From JAVDCA01 sp035764045 (GTDB taxonomy: Bacteria > Pseudomonadota > Alphaproteobacteria > Rhizobiales > Xanthobacteraceae): a stretch of DNA of 32,715 nucleotides. The notes beneath the pieces are model-generated. The model did no database searches, was not told the DNA's origin, and saw only the letters and a program-made list of their open reading frames with translations. The DNA lies in assembly GCA_035764045.1 (NCBI GenBank), contig DASTZX010000228.1, positions 1 through 32,715 of the forward strand. The letters run 5' to 3'. The translations under genes and the position numbers were made by a program. The stretch's first letter is position 1; every line of letters starts with the position of its first letter. Below, in pieces: positions 22,290 to 30,959 of this stretch.

Positions 22290-22722
22290 CGCCTCCCTCC
22301 CTCTCGTCCTCTCGTCCCCTGTCCGTCACAAAAAGCCATCGTGCTGTGACTGGAGCAGGGCAAAAGAAAAGCAGTCCCAAGGGCAATGTTTGGCGCCGTT
22401 GGTCAGCGATACCGCAACGGCGTTGACGCCGAGCACTATCGATTTCCGCACAAGCTCGCTTGCGGTAACGGGGGCAAGCCTGACCCGAATTGGGTCAGCC
22501 GATCGATAGCGAATCCACATCGCGCGCGGATTCCTTGGCGCCGGCTCCGTGGAGCCGTAAATTTTCCGGCGCGCGCGGCGCACCGCGCCGGTCGCGCGAC
22601 AAGAAATGCAGGGAACGTCGGATATTCGACTTGTGGTTCGTCGATGCCAAATTGTTTCGGATCGGCACAGCGTCTGATACCATGACCGCCTCCGCGCGTC
22701 TCCTGTCTGGCGATCGAGAGCC
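22290..22722. other. Intergenic region between divergent genes, no gene seen
   Basis: These 433 bases separate the one-membrane-segment protein from the histidine kinase, so they should contain both promoters. Visible structures are the inverted pair ctgaccc/gggtcag around gaatt (22480-22498), an inverted pair gtcaca/tgtgac (22325-22350) and GC-rich self-complementary sequence at about 22565-22600. I see no convincing sigma-70 promoter and no coding frame. Confidence 0.5.
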
Positions 22723-24933
22723 ATGTTGACCTCCACGGTGCGGCCGGTGCCGAAGGCGAATGCCTGGCGGCCGACCCTCTCCGTCCGACAGTACTTCACG
22801 CTCATCGCGGTCTTGGCCGTGCTCCCGTGGATCGCGCTCGCGATCTATGTCGGCGACCGCGTGGCGAACGACGCGCGCGACGCCTTGCGCACGGCCCTGA
22901 TGAGCAGTGCGCGATCGCTCGCCGCGGCGGTCGACGGCGCGCTCGACAAGCACATCGCGGTCGCGACCACGCTCACGCATTCGCGTCCCTTGCTCAGGGG
23001 CGACTGGGATGGATTTCGCGAGCAGGCGAAGGACTCGCTGTCCTTTCTGCCGGGCTCCGCGCTGCTCGTCGCCGATGCGGCGGGGCGGCAGATCCTCAAT
23101 ACGGACCGGCCCGCCGGCGAGCCGCTGCCCCCGCGTCCTGACGAGATTGCCGAGCTGCACCAACGAGCATTCGCCACCGGCGAGCCGCAGGTCTCGGACA
23201 TCTTCATCGGACGAAACTCGGGCCGACCGGTCGCCTCGATCAATGTCCCGACGTTTCGCGACGGCAAGCCGCTCTACACGCTGGCGATTCGCGTCGACCC
23301 ACAGCAGTTCCGGAAGCTCCTCGATCAGCAACATCTTCCGAGCGACTGGTATGCCGCAATCGTCGACCGGAAGGGCACGATCGTGGTGCGGCTCGCGGAC
23401 CCGGAAGGGCATTCGACCGGGCATCCGACGAGCGAATCCTGGCTTCACGCCATGCGCGAGGCGGCTGAGGGCTTCATCGAGAATCGCTCGGTGAATGGAG
23501 AGGCGCTCGTCAACGCCTATACGCGTGGAGCGCACGGCTGGTCGGTCGGGATCGGGATCGCCAAGAGCGCGCTCGACGCGCCGCTCTGGCATACCCGGTT
23601 GATTCTGGCGATCGTCGGGCTTGTCTGCATCGGGCTGAGCATCGTTCTCGCCTGGCTGCTGGCCAGCAAGTTCGACTCGGCGACCCGCGCATTGAAGGCA
23701 GCGGCCGGGACCATGGCGCACGAGCTGCCCGTTGCGGCGCCGGAAGGAACGGGCATCCGCGAATATGACGAGATCGGCTCCGCCTTTGCGTCCGCGTCGT
23801 CGCTGCTGCAGGCGCGCTCAGCCGAGCGCCGCACGGCCAAGCAGGCGCTCGCCCGGCGCGTCGACGAGGTCGCCGCCGTGCACGAATTCACCGAACGGCG
23901 CTTTCGCGCCACCTCGGTCGCGGAAATCTGCGACGCCGCACTGGATGCGATCCTCAAGGGCCTGCACTGCAATCGCGCGGCGATCCTGCAGTTCGACGCC
24001 GCCGGCGTGATGCGCTTCGTGGCCTGGCGCGGGCTGTCGGACCGCTACCGCGCGGCTGTCGAAGGGCACTCGCCGTGGAAGCCCGATGAGCAGGATCCGC
24101 AACCGGTCGTGATCGCCGACGTGGACCGCGCCGAGGAGCTGACGGAATCGCTCAAATCCGTGGTCCGCGCGGAGAGAATACAGGCGCTGGGTTTTCTGCC
24201 GGTGATCGCGGACAGCCGCCTGATCGGCAAGATCATGACCTATTACGAGGCGCCGCATGCCTTCAGCGAGGCGGAATTGAAGGTCGCGATGAGCTTCGCC
24301 CGCCGGCTCGGGTTCGCCATCGCGCACAAGCGCGCCGAGGATGCGCGCGAGATCGCCGGCCGCGAGCTTCAGCACCGCTGCAACAACCTGCTCGCCGTCG
24401 TCCAGGCCATCGCGCAGAAGACGCTGTCGGGCGCCAGCTCGCTCGCGGACGCGAGCGCGGCGTTCGAGGCGCGGCTGCAGGCGCTGGCGCGGGCGCATCG
24501 CCAACTGGTCAAATCCAACTGGACCGGCGTCAGCCTCGACGAGATCGTGCGCCTGGCCATGGAGCCGTTCGGGGGCCGCAGCGAGATCGAGGGCGAGAAC
24601 ATCGTGCTGGCGCCGAAGGACGCGCAGAATTTCTCGCTCGCTGTGCACGAGCTCGCGACCAATGCGGTGAAGTACGGAGCGCTGTCGTGCGCCGGCGGGA
24701 AGATCAGCATTGCGTGGGCGATCACCAATGCGCAGGGCGATCGAGTGTTGAAATTCCAGTGGCAGGAGCGGGGCGGGCCCGAGGTCGCGGTGCCGCGCCG
24801 GCACGGATTCGGTACGGCGCTGATCAAGGCGACGTTCCGCCAGGTCCAGTTCGACTACGCGCCAGCCGGCCTGATGTGCGAGATCGACGTCCGCCTCGAG
24901 AACCTTGCGGCCGCGGATTTTCCGCCACTGTGA
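22723..24933 (+). CDS. Membrane-bound HWE-family sensor histidine kinase with GAF domain
   Basis: The 736-residue product has a membrane segment at about 24-43, a periplasmic sensor domain of about 240 residues (Cache-like, with FLPGSALLVADAAGRQILNT), a second membrane segment at 293-313, a HAMP-like linker, a GAF domain at about 395-535, and an HWE kinase core. The phospho-acceptor box is ELQHRCNNLLAVVQAIAQKT with His551; HELATNAVKYGAL (642-654) is the N-box; W680 and E682 in FQWQERGG, with the His of the N-box, give the HWE signature. HWE kinases often feed PhyR-type general stress pathways. No response regulator gene is adjacent, so its partner is elsewhere. Confidence 0.93.
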   Translation: MLTSTVRPVPKANAWRPTLSVRQYFTLIAVLAVLPWIALAIYVGDRVANDARDALRTALMSSARSLAAAVDGALDKHIAVATTLTHSRPLLRGDWDGFREQAKDSLSFLPGSALLVADAAGRQILNTDRPAGEPLPPRPDEIAELHQRAFATGEPQVSDIFIGRNSGRPVASINVPTFRDGKPLYTLAIRVDPQQFRKLLDQQHLPSDWYAAIVDRKGTIVVRLADPEGHSTGHPTSESWLHAMREAAEGFIENRSVNGEALVNAYTRGAHGWSVGIGIAKSALDAPLWHTRLILAIVGLVCIGLSIVLAWLLASKFDSATRALKAAAGTMAHELPVAAPEGTGIREYDEIGSAFASASSLLQARSAERRTAKQALARRVDEVAAVHEFTERRFRATSVAEICDAALDAILKGLHCNRAAILQFDAAGVMRFVAWRGLSDRYRAAVEGHSPWKPDEQDPQPVVIADVDRAEELTESLKSVVRAERIQALGFLPVIADSRLIGKIMTYYEAPHAFSEAELKVAMSFARRLGFAIAHKRAEDAREIAGRELQHRCNNLLAVVQAIAQKTLSGASSLADASAAFEARLQALARAHRQLVKSNWTGVSLDEIVRLAMEPFGGRSEIEGENIVLAPKDAQNFSLAVHELATNAVKYGALSCAGGKISIAWAITNAQGDRVLKFQWQERGGPEVAVPRRHGFGTALIKATFRQVQFDYAPAGLMCEIDVRLENLAAADFPPL

Positions 24934-25167
24934 CCGGTGCCCGCGGGACCCGCTCTTCTTTTGCACTGCACATGGGGCGACCGGTCGTCCGGCCTCCCGT
25001 CGATGGCGCGCGGTCGGGACAATTTGAGCGATCGCGCGCGGTCTCCGTTAACGGGTCGGTGATCGAATTCTCGCGGGCGATCTAGAGACGCCCTCCATGC
25101 CGTCCGTCGCGACCGCAGTCGCAGCAGACGGCCGGTGCCGGTTCGTGACGGCGCCGAGGAGGTTTCC

Positions 25168-25350
25168 ATGGGAAGACTCCGCGACTGCTGGCTCGAGGCG
25201 CTGGCGACCTGCGTGACGGCGCTGCTGCTCGGTCTGATCTACGGGGTGCTTGCGAACTACGCCGCCGGCCCGGCGCTCGGCGCCAAGCCCCATCCGGCCT
25301 TCCACGATTTCGGACAAAGTCGAGGCGCCGTCACGTCCGCCCGGCGCTGA
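25168..25350 (+). CDS. Small membrane protein, function unknown
   Basis: The 60-residue product is supported by a strong gaggagg 5 bases before the ATG. It has one membrane segment (ALATCVTALLLGLIYGVLAN) and a short polar tail. It lies 234 bases after the kinase gene and 83 before the SDR gene, on the same strand. No family recognised. Confidence 0.55.
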   Translation: MGRLRDCWLEALATCVTALLLGLIYGVLANYAAGPALGAKPHPAFHDFGQSRGAVTSARR

Positions 25351-25433
25351 CACCTGCCCGTCATCAGCGGGAGATCATAAGGCACGCAAGGGGCGTATGA
25401 TCGGCCGAACGGGGCAGGTCAGGACCGACGCCC

Positions 25434-26357
25434 ATGAGCGCGCCGCGAGAGGTGGTCGTGTTCGGCGGCACCGGCTTTCTGGGTCGCCGGATCGTTCGCC
25501 GTCTGCTTGCGCACGGGTTTGCGGTGCGGGTCGCATCGCGGCATCCGGAGCGCGGAGCCGCCGTCTTTCCCGACCCACCGCCGGCACTCGCATTGGTGCG
25601 GGCGGACGTTGGCGATGATGCGTCGATCGCCACCGTGCTTGTCGGCGCATTCGCCGCGGTGAACGCGATCAGCCTCTATGTCGAACGCGGCGGGCGGACC
25701 TTCCGCTCGATCCATGTCGAGGCCGCCGCCCGGGTGGCGGAACATGCGCGCCGGTGTGGCGTGGCGCGGCTCGCCCATGTGTCGGGGATCGGGGCCGATG
25801 CCAGCGCGGAATCGCCGTACATCCGCAGCCGGGGAGAGGGCGAGGGAGCGGTGCTGGCCGCGTTCGCTGCGCCGACGATCGTCCGGCCCGCGGTGATGGT
25901 CGGGCCGGACGACGCGTTCCTGACGCCGCTTGTGGGATTGCTGCGACGGCTTCCGGCGTTCCCGATGTTCGGAAGCGGCGAGACCGCGCTGCAGCCGGCC
26001 TTCGTCGAAGATGTTGCCGAGGCGATCGTCCGCGCCATCGAACGGCCCGCGCCGGAACGGCTGTGCGAGCTCGGCGGTCCGCGCGTCTTCACCTACAGGG
26101 CGCTATTGCAAACCATCGCGGCACGCCTGGGCCGGCGCCGTGCGCTCGTTCCGTTGCCGTTCGCGGTGTGGCGGACGCTGGCGCTCGGCGCCGAGATGCT
26201 GCCCAGCCCGCCGCTTACCCGCAATCAGGTCGAGCTGATGATGATCGATAACGTGGCCTCGCCGGATCGTCCCGGTTTCGCAGCATTCGGCATCGCGCCG
26301 CGCGGCGTCGAGGCGACGCTCGATGCGATCCTCGGCGCCGCAGCGGCCCCGCATTGA
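25434..26357 (+). CDS. Atypical short-chain dehydrogenase, NDUFA9-like
   Basis: The 307-residue product has an N-terminal Rossmann motif, VVVFGGTGFLGRRIVRRLL (GGTGFLG), and the extended-SDR features HVSGIGADASAESPYIRSRG (catalytic Ser and Tyr-like positions altered), IVRPAVMVGPDDAFL, and QPAFVEDVAEAIVRAI. The pattern is that of the complex I NDUFA9-like subgroup and related NAD(P)-binding proteins, which often do not act as classical dehydrogenases. Predicted cytoplasmic or membrane-peripheral. A repeat B hairpin follows its stop. Confidence 0.88.
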   Translation: MSAPREVVVFGGTGFLGRRIVRRLLAHGFAVRVASRHPERGAAVFPDPPPALALVRADVGDDASIATVLVGAFAAVNAISLYVERGGRTFRSIHVEAAARVAEHARRCGVARLAHVSGIGADASAESPYIRSRGEGEGAVLAAFAAPTIVRPAVMVGPDDAFLTPLVGLLRRLPAFPMFGSGETALQPAFVEDVAEAIVRAIERPAPERLCELGGPRVFTYRALLQTIAARLGRRRALVPLPFAVWRTLALGAEMLPSPPLTRNQVELMMIDNVASPDRPGFAAFGIAPRGVEATLDAILGAAAAPH

Positions 26358-26373
26358 GCATTTGTGCGCTTTT

Positions 26374-26427
26374 GAACCCGAAGTTCGCGACCACGTTGGC
26401 CGCAGATGATGTGCGAACTTCTGGTTC
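26374..26427. repeat. Palindromic repeat B, copy 3 (degenerate)
   Basis: gaacccgaagttcgc (26374-26388) pairs with gcgaacttctggttc (26413-26427) with one mismatch. This is the same arm as copy 1 downstream of coaD, 22 kb away. The CTAG outer ends are not conserved here. It lies 16 bases after the SDR stop, so again it sits directly downstream of a gene. Confidence 0.7.
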
Positions 26428-26503
26428 GCGGCACCGGCCCGCCGCTGGAACCCGAGGCCCTCGGCCCCGTTTGACGTCTTTGGGGCGTTCAGGCGAGCGC
26501 AGA

Positions 26504-27982
26504 ATGACCCGATGCCGATACCCGATTGCGCTGGCGGTCGCGTGCGCATGGCATCTTGCGTATCACGCTCCGGCTGTCGCCGACGTGCTGACGTATCACG
26601 GAGCGATGGATCGCAGCGGGCGCTATGTGGTGCCTGCGCTGACCTCGGAGCGCGCCGGCGCCTTGCGTCCGGACGAGAGCTTTCGCGCAAAGGTCCCCGG
26701 CCATGTCTATGCGCAGCCGCTCTATTGGGGCGGCGGGGACCCGCCCCGGCTGGTGGTCGCAACCGAGGACAACGCGGTGCAAGCGCTCGATGCCCGGAGC
26801 GGCGCCGAGTTGTGGACGCGGCGGCTCGGCCGGCCGGTGCCGCGCTCCTCGTTGCCATGCGGCAACATCAATCCGCTCGGCGTGACGGGAACGCCGGTGA
26901 TCGACGAGTCCAAGCAGGCGGTCTATCTCAATGCCGCCGTCGAGACCCGCTCGGGACCGCGCCACCTCATCTTCGCGCTCTCGCTCAAGGACGGCGCCGT
27001 GCTGCCGGGCTGGCCGGTCGATGTCGGCGAGGCGCTCGCGCGACGACACCAGCCGTTCGTGGCGGCAGCGCAGAACCAGCGCGGCGCGCTCGCCATCCTG
27101 GCCGGCAGAGTGTTCGTGCCGTTCGGCGGCCATTTCGGCGACTGCGGCGACTATCGTGGCATCGTGGTCGGCATCGCTCTGTCCGATCCGACAGATGTCG
27201 TGAGCTGGGCGACGCGCGCGCGGGGCGGCGGCATCTGGGCGCCGGGCGGGCTCGCGAGCGACGGCAAGTCCTTGTTCGCCGCGACCGGCAACACGTTTGG
27301 CGCTACCACGTTCGCGGATGGCGAGGCCGTGGTGAGGCTCGCGCCGGATCTGCGCCATTCCGGCGACAAGCGCGACTTCTTTGCGCCCTCCGACTGGCAG
27401 GCGCTCGACCGGCGCGACGCCGATCTCGGCGGTACCAATCCGCTGCCGCTCGACGTGCCCGCCGACGGCGGCACGAAAGCGCTGCTTTTGGCGCTGGGCA
27501 AGGATCGCAAGGCCTACCTGCTCGATCGCAACAATCTCGGCGGGATCGACGGCCGTATCGCGCAAGCGACGGTCGCGGAAAATGCGATCATCAGCGCGCC
27601 CGCCGCCTATCCGGGGCAGGATGGGATGCTGGTCGCCCTGCATGCGACGGGCGCGCAATGCCCGGCGGCAAAGCGGGGAGGGGGCCTCTTGGTCCTCAAG
27701 ATCGGCACGCGGCCGCAGCCCGGCGTGAGCACGGCGTGGTGCGGCGCGGTGCGTGGCGCCGGCGCGCCGATCGTGACCACGACGGATGGACATTCCAATC
27801 CGATCGTGTGGATGCTGGGCGCGGAAGGCGACAATCGCCTGCATGGCTTCCGCGGCGATACGGGCGAGTCTCTGTTCACCGGCCCGGCGCTGTCGGGCTT
27901 GCGCCACTTCCAGACGCTGATCGCGACCGAGGATCGACTCTATGTGGCGGCGGACGGCGCGGTCTACGCGTTCGGATTCTGA
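26504..27982 (+). CDS. Exported PQQ-like beta-propeller protein
   Basis: The 492-residue product has a signal peptide (CRYPIALAVACAWHLAYHAPAVA, about 1-26) and repeated propeller blades: VVATEDNAVQALDARSGAELW, PVIDESKQAVYLNAAVE, APGGLASDGKSLFAATGNTF, LLALGKDRKAYLLDRNNLGG, LYVAADGAVYAFGF. These are the blade signatures of quinoprotein-like proteins. The frame is open upstream to 26354, but that part only translates the repeat, so I take the ATG at 26504 that gives a leader. It lacks a cytochrome domain. A role as a periplasmic quinoprotein dehydrogenase or a scaffold cannot be told apart. Confidence 0.85.
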   Translation: MTRCRYPIALAVACAWHLAYHAPAVADVLTYHGAMDRSGRYVVPALTSERAGALRPDESFRAKVPGHVYAQPLYWGGGDPPRLVVATEDNAVQALDARSGAELWTRRLGRPVPRSSLPCGNINPLGVTGTPVIDESKQAVYLNAAVETRSGPRHLIFALSLKDGAVLPGWPVDVGEALARRHQPFVAAAQNQRGALAILAGRVFVPFGGHFGDCGDYRGIVVGIALSDPTDVVSWATRARGGGIWAPGGLASDGKSLFAATGNTFGATTFADGEAVVRLAPDLRHSGDKRDFFAPSDWQALDRRDADLGGTNPLPLDVPADGGTKALLLALGKDRKAYLLDRNNLGGIDGRIAQATVAENAIISAPAAYPGQDGMLVALHATGAQCPAAKRGGGLLVLKIGTRPQPGVSTAWCGAVRGAGAPIVTTTDGHSNPIVWMLGAEGDNRLHGFRGDTGESLFTGPALSGLRHFQTLIATEDRLYVAADGAVYAFGF

Positions 27983-28056
27983 GGCGCCGGTGCTGCGCGC
28001 GCTGGCTAGCCGAAACGCGCTGCGTCTTCGGCGGGGAGGCTTCGCTGTGAGCGCGC

Positions 28057-28326
28057 CTACTCCGCCCTCACACGCTTGAGAACAGAGCTGTAATAGGTCG
28101 CTGCTTGCTCGAGCAATTTCTTCCGGATGTCGGGGTTGTTCTCGCCCTCAGCGAGGCGTTCGAACACGCGGGCACTTTCAAGGTAACCCGTGACGCCTCT
28201 CGGCACCGAAAGCCTCACGCTCGATTGCAGGAGGTCGATAACGCTCTGGTGAGGTCCCGATGCAGGGCTGGCTTGTTGCGACAGCTGCTGGGCTTTCGCT
28301 TGCAGTCGATCTCGCCGCGTTATCAT
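28057..28326 (-). CDS. Small helical protein, function unknown
   Basis: The 89-residue product starts at the ATG at 28324-28326 (a GTG lies 6 codons upstream). It is basic and helical: ITRRDRLQAKAQQLSQQA at the N-terminus and RVFERLAEGENNPDIRKKLLEQAATYYSSVLKRVRA at the C-terminus. There is no signal peptide or membrane segment. It is convergent with the propeller gene. Base composition here is already lower in GC than the region to the left. No family recognised. Confidence 0.5.
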   Translation of the reverse strand: MITRRDRLQAKAQQLSQQASPASGPHQSVIDLLQSSVRLSVPRGVTGYLESARVFERLAEGENNPDIRKKLLEQAATYYSSVLKRVRAE

Positions 28327-28656
28327 GGCCACCCCCCAACGCACTCACGCGCAGGCGCAAAGGAACGCGTAGGTAGTCCCTGCGGGCAGACTCCCCAAAA
28401 GAATCTTGTTGATAATGCGCCCAAACCTTGACAAGGCCCAAAATTGAAGCTGGGTCCGCGAAAATGTCGGCGCGATGACCTTGCCGCCCCCAGGTCGGGT
28501 GAGGCGATGTGTTCGGAATCGGACCTTCAGCTGACGAGCAGCCCGAGACTGCCGCGGCGCGGCCCGAGCGGCCTGCGCAAGAAGGTCATCGGAACTGCGC
28601 TCGCACAATCAGGTTGTCTGGAAGCCGTTCCCAGTCCGGGGTAGCCCGGTGCGTCC
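28327..28656. other. Region with no supported gene, left edge of the accessory stretch
   Basis: I see no coding frame with family likeness in these 330 bases. A sequence ggaac at 28591-28595, followed 16 bases later by ggtt, resembles an EcfG-type promoter with one mismatch and points toward the YihY fragment, but the evidence is weak. Confidence 0.35.
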
Positions 28657-28971
28657 ATGTGGAACACGTCCTCCGGCACGCTCGCCACCATTCTGGGCAT
28701 CATTACGGTGATCGTCACCGCGTCAGGCGTGTTCGGCGAAATGCAGTCGGCGTTGAATGCGATCTGGAAAGCCAAGCCGGAGGGCACGACCGTGTCGCGC
28801 TTGATCAAGGCGCGCGCCGTGAGCCTTGGACTCGTCGCCAGTCTGGGATTTCTGCTGATCGTCTCGCTGGCGGTGAGTGCGGCTATCACCGCACTGGGCG
28901 ACTATCTCAACGGCATTCTCCCGTTTGGAAAGGCGATCGCGGCGATGAACACCGTCAATGGGGAGCACTGA
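28657..28971 (+). pseudogene. YihY/BrkB-family membrane protein, internal fragment
   Basis: The 104-residue frame matches only the middle of the YihY (virulence factor BrkB) family: ATILGIITVIVTASGVFGEMQ, ALNAIWKAKPEGT, then GLVASLGFLLIVSLAVSAAI. Full members have about 280 or more residues, with a first membrane segment and LGAALAYYTLFS-type motif before this and several helices after it. Neither is found in any frame nearby, and an in-frame TAG lies 15 bases before the ATG. The gene is therefore truncated at both ends, which marks a rearrangement near the accessory region. Confidence 0.8.
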
Positions 28972-29079
28972 AACACTTTCGACGGTGTAACGTCTGAACG
29001 AGCGCGCTGATTACGACAAGGCGCGGGTCGCCCGGCCCGCGCCGCTCGCTCCAGTCAGATGGGGATCGCGTGGCTCGAC

Positions 29080-29952
29080 TCAGGCGCTTGCGCTAGGTGC
29101 CGGGCGAGCCCAGCCCTGTCCACGCCAGTAGCTGAGCGCGTGCTCCTTCAAAGCATCACTCGGACTGCCGCGAATGATTTTGGTCAATTCAATGCCCACC
29201 GCCGTAAATATGACGCGGCCAATATCGAAGGTGGAGGGCGCGTCACGGCTGAGCCTAATCTGCTCTCCAAAATAGGACGGCGCTACGTTCGTTAACTCAG
29301 GAACCGAACCGTATGACGAGATGCTGTTAAATTCGATCAGCCCTATCGACGTCAGATGCGTCAAAGTTCCGGTTCCGATGCCGAGCGGCTCTAGTTCAGC
29401 AGCCTGAGGATCCGCGATTACCGGCACAACACCGATATCGGGAATGTTCCAGATGAGATTGCACAGGACCGAAAAAAGGTGCGCGTCGGTTCTCGTTAGG
29501 TCTCTCACGATCGTAAGTGTCCGAGGTGAGAAGCTACCCGGTCGCGCGACTTCCCCCGCCAAGAGCCGCGCCCAGAGCTGCTGCATCTGCTCATCACCAA
29601 TATCCTGGCACTCCTCGAAAAACCGGGAGGTCCAGTCCTCATTCACGGGTTCTTCTGACAATGTCTCCGGTGGCGGGAGCTGTGCCGCCTTCAGAGTGAT
29701 GCTCTCGATGTTGAGCTGCCGTCGCACCTCACGCTTGCGCAGCCGGTCAACAGTGCGCGCCTCGATTTCCGCCACTTGGGCGCGGGCCTCCGCCAGGATG
29801 ATCTCAGCGTCGGCTTGCGCCTGAGCCTTGGCGCGCAGGCGGTTCGGGGTGAACGACAGGTCAACGACGTGTCGAACGGTGTCGGCGAGCTTTTCAGCCG
29901 CGTGGCCGAAGCCCTCAGGAAGCGCTGGCAGCTTGTTCCCGCTGTCACCCAT
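29080..29952 (-). CDS. DUF2806-family protein, last gene of the TIR-like operon
   Basis: The 290-residue product has an N-terminal basic part, a long Ala/Glu/Arg helix (about 40-85, RLRAKAQAQADAEIILAEAR...) likely to be a coiled coil, and a C-terminal domain with FFEECQDIGDEQMQQLWARL, LAGEVARPGSFSPRTLTIVR and LTRTDAHLFSVLCNLIW. This last pattern (DEQMQQLWARLLAGE-PGSFS-RTL) is what I recall for DUF2806. Function unknown. Its ATG overlaps the TGA of the TIR-like gene by one base, so the two are translationally coupled and probably act together. Base use is more AT-rich than in the core genes, which suggests transfer. Confidence 0.75.
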   Translation of the reverse strand: MGDSGNKLPALPEGFGHAAEKLADTVRHVVDLSFTPNRLRAKAQAQADAEIILAEARAQVAEIEARTVDRLRKREVRRQLNIESITLKAAQLPPPETLSEEPVNEDWTSRFFEECQDIGDEQMQQLWARLLAGEVARPGSFSPRTLTIVRDLTRTDAHLFSVLCNLIWNIPDIGVVPVIADPQAAELEPLGIGTGTLTHLTSIGLIEFNSISSYGSVPELTNVAPSYFGEQIRLSRDAPSTFDIGRVIFTAVGIELTKIIRGSPSDALKEHALSYWRGQGWARPAPSASA

Positions 29953-30383
29953 CAGGCCAGCGCCTTCGCCCAGTCGACCGTGTAGCCAGCCTTACCGAGC
30001 TCTCGGAGCAGAGCGGCCTTCCAGCCCCCGTGATCGTCCATCGGAATGTAGACGATGCCGTGAAGATCAGACGGTATCTCGACATCGCCCTTCCGTAGTG
30101 CGGCGACGCGGCTGCGGCCCATCTTACCGGCGAACCAAAACAGCTCGCCGATGACATTCTGGCGTGCGCGCGGCTTCATGTCGCCACCTTCCGGGCCGCC
30201 GACATCATCAGGAGTCATGAGGACCACCGCGTATCCAGCGGTGCCCCCGTGCTCCTCCAGCTTTTCGATGATCGTTCTAACGCCATTGGCTTGCTCGTGA
30301 AGAATGACCGCTTTCAGGCCAGCACGTTCGATCAACCGAGCGGTTTCGATTTTTGCCGGCCCATCCTGGCCGTGCACGATCAA
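29952..30383 (-). CDS. TIR-like domain protein (predicted nucleotide-binding, PF10137-type), C-terminal part of a split gene
   Basis: The 143-residue frame is a TIR-like domain. First strand MIVHGQDGPAK, then AVILHEQANGVRTIIEKLEE, YAVVLMTPDDVGG, RARQNVIGELFWFAGKMGR, VAALRKGDVEIPSDLHGIVY. E80 in RQNVIGEL sits where I expect the TIR catalytic Glu (by alignment from memory). TIR effectors cleave NAD+ or build signal nucleotides in anti-phage defence. The start is a TTG only 3 bases after GAGGAG. The frame is open further back for 17 codons to a TAG, which is the stop of the upstream gene in the same frame. A family member is normally one protein of about 300 residues with both parts. Confidence 0.85.
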   Translation of the reverse strand: MIVHGQDGPAKIETARLIERAGLKAVILHEQANGVRTIIEKLEEHGGTAGYAVVLMTPDDVGGPEGGDMKPRARQNVIGELFWFAGKMGRSRVAALRKGDVEIPSDLHGIVYIPMDDHGGWKAALLRELGKAGYTVDWAKALA

Positions 30384-30434
30384 GATCTCCTCGGACCGAG
30401 CGATGGCGCGTGCGGGCTGTTCCGGCGCACCGAG

Positions 30435-30851
30435 CTAACCGCCGCGGGCGGGTCCGGTGTGCTGAACAGCCTCTTTCAAGCTATCGACTTCCGCCTGCAG
30501 GATCGCGATGGCAGCATTCCTGCCCTCGTCAACGCCCGCTCTGATCTCCCCGACTGAAGGGCCAGAGCTGCTCTCGTCTCCGAGTGAAAAGATCATTGAA
30601 TAGGCGGTGTGGTCGAGGTGCGCGGCTGCGCTCAGCCGACCGTACTCGTGAGTATTGGGGCCGTAGATCTGCGACAGTGTGGACTCGATGCGCGCCGATA
30701 ATCCTCTTACGGCAGGATCGCTGCCGCCATTGAGAGTACTGACGTCAAGGTTCTTTAGCTCGGCGATACGTGCCTCGAGTCTTGGAATTGCGGCCTGCAT
30801 TTGCGCTGGCGAGAGATTGGCTGATTGCGGTGCATTCGGCTTACGTGCCAT
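30435..30851 (-). CDS. N-terminal part of the split TIR-like protein
   Basis: The 138-residue frame starts at the ATG at 30849-30851 (gcaggggccc before it) and is a helical domain: LSPAQMQAAIPRLEARIAEL, then LDVSTLNGGSDPAVRGL, IESTLSQIYGPNTHEYGRLS, and GRNAAIAILQAEVDSLKEAV. From memory, this is the accessory domain that precedes PF10137-type TIR-like domains in full-length proteins (pattern LDV...DP...LxxxIxxTLxxIxGxxTxEYxR). It ends at a TAG (30435-30437) that lies in the same frame as the TIR-like part, 17 codons before its TTG. The two frames therefore look like one gene with a single amber codon. No family function is known for this half alone. Confidence 0.7.
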   Translation of the reverse strand: MARKPNAPQSANLSPAQMQAAIPRLEARIAELKNLDVSTLNGGSDPAVRGLSARIESTLSQIYGPNTHEYGRLSAAAHLDHTAYSMIFSLGDESSSGPSVGEIRAGVDEGRNAAIAILQAEVDSLKEAVQHTGPARGG

Positions 30852-30959
30852 GGGCCCCTGCGCTCGTTGTGATCGGCGCGCGCCTGGTGCGCGTTGTTCG
30901 TCTTGTTGGTGAGCAGGGAGGAAATCGAACGGCCTACGATCCCCCCGATGATTAGCGGC

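Noticed and set aside
22325..22350. CRP/FNR-like operator gtcaca...tgtgac
   Set aside because: The half sites are in the opposite orientation to the CRP pattern (TGTGA then TCACA) and the 14-base spacing is wrong.
22612..22637. EcfG-type promoter before the histidine kinase (ggaac at 22612)
   Set aside because: No CGTT-like element lies 16-17 bases downstream.
26354..26503. N-terminal extension of the propeller protein
   Set aside because: The 50 extra residues translate the repeat B hairpin and would bury the signal peptide.
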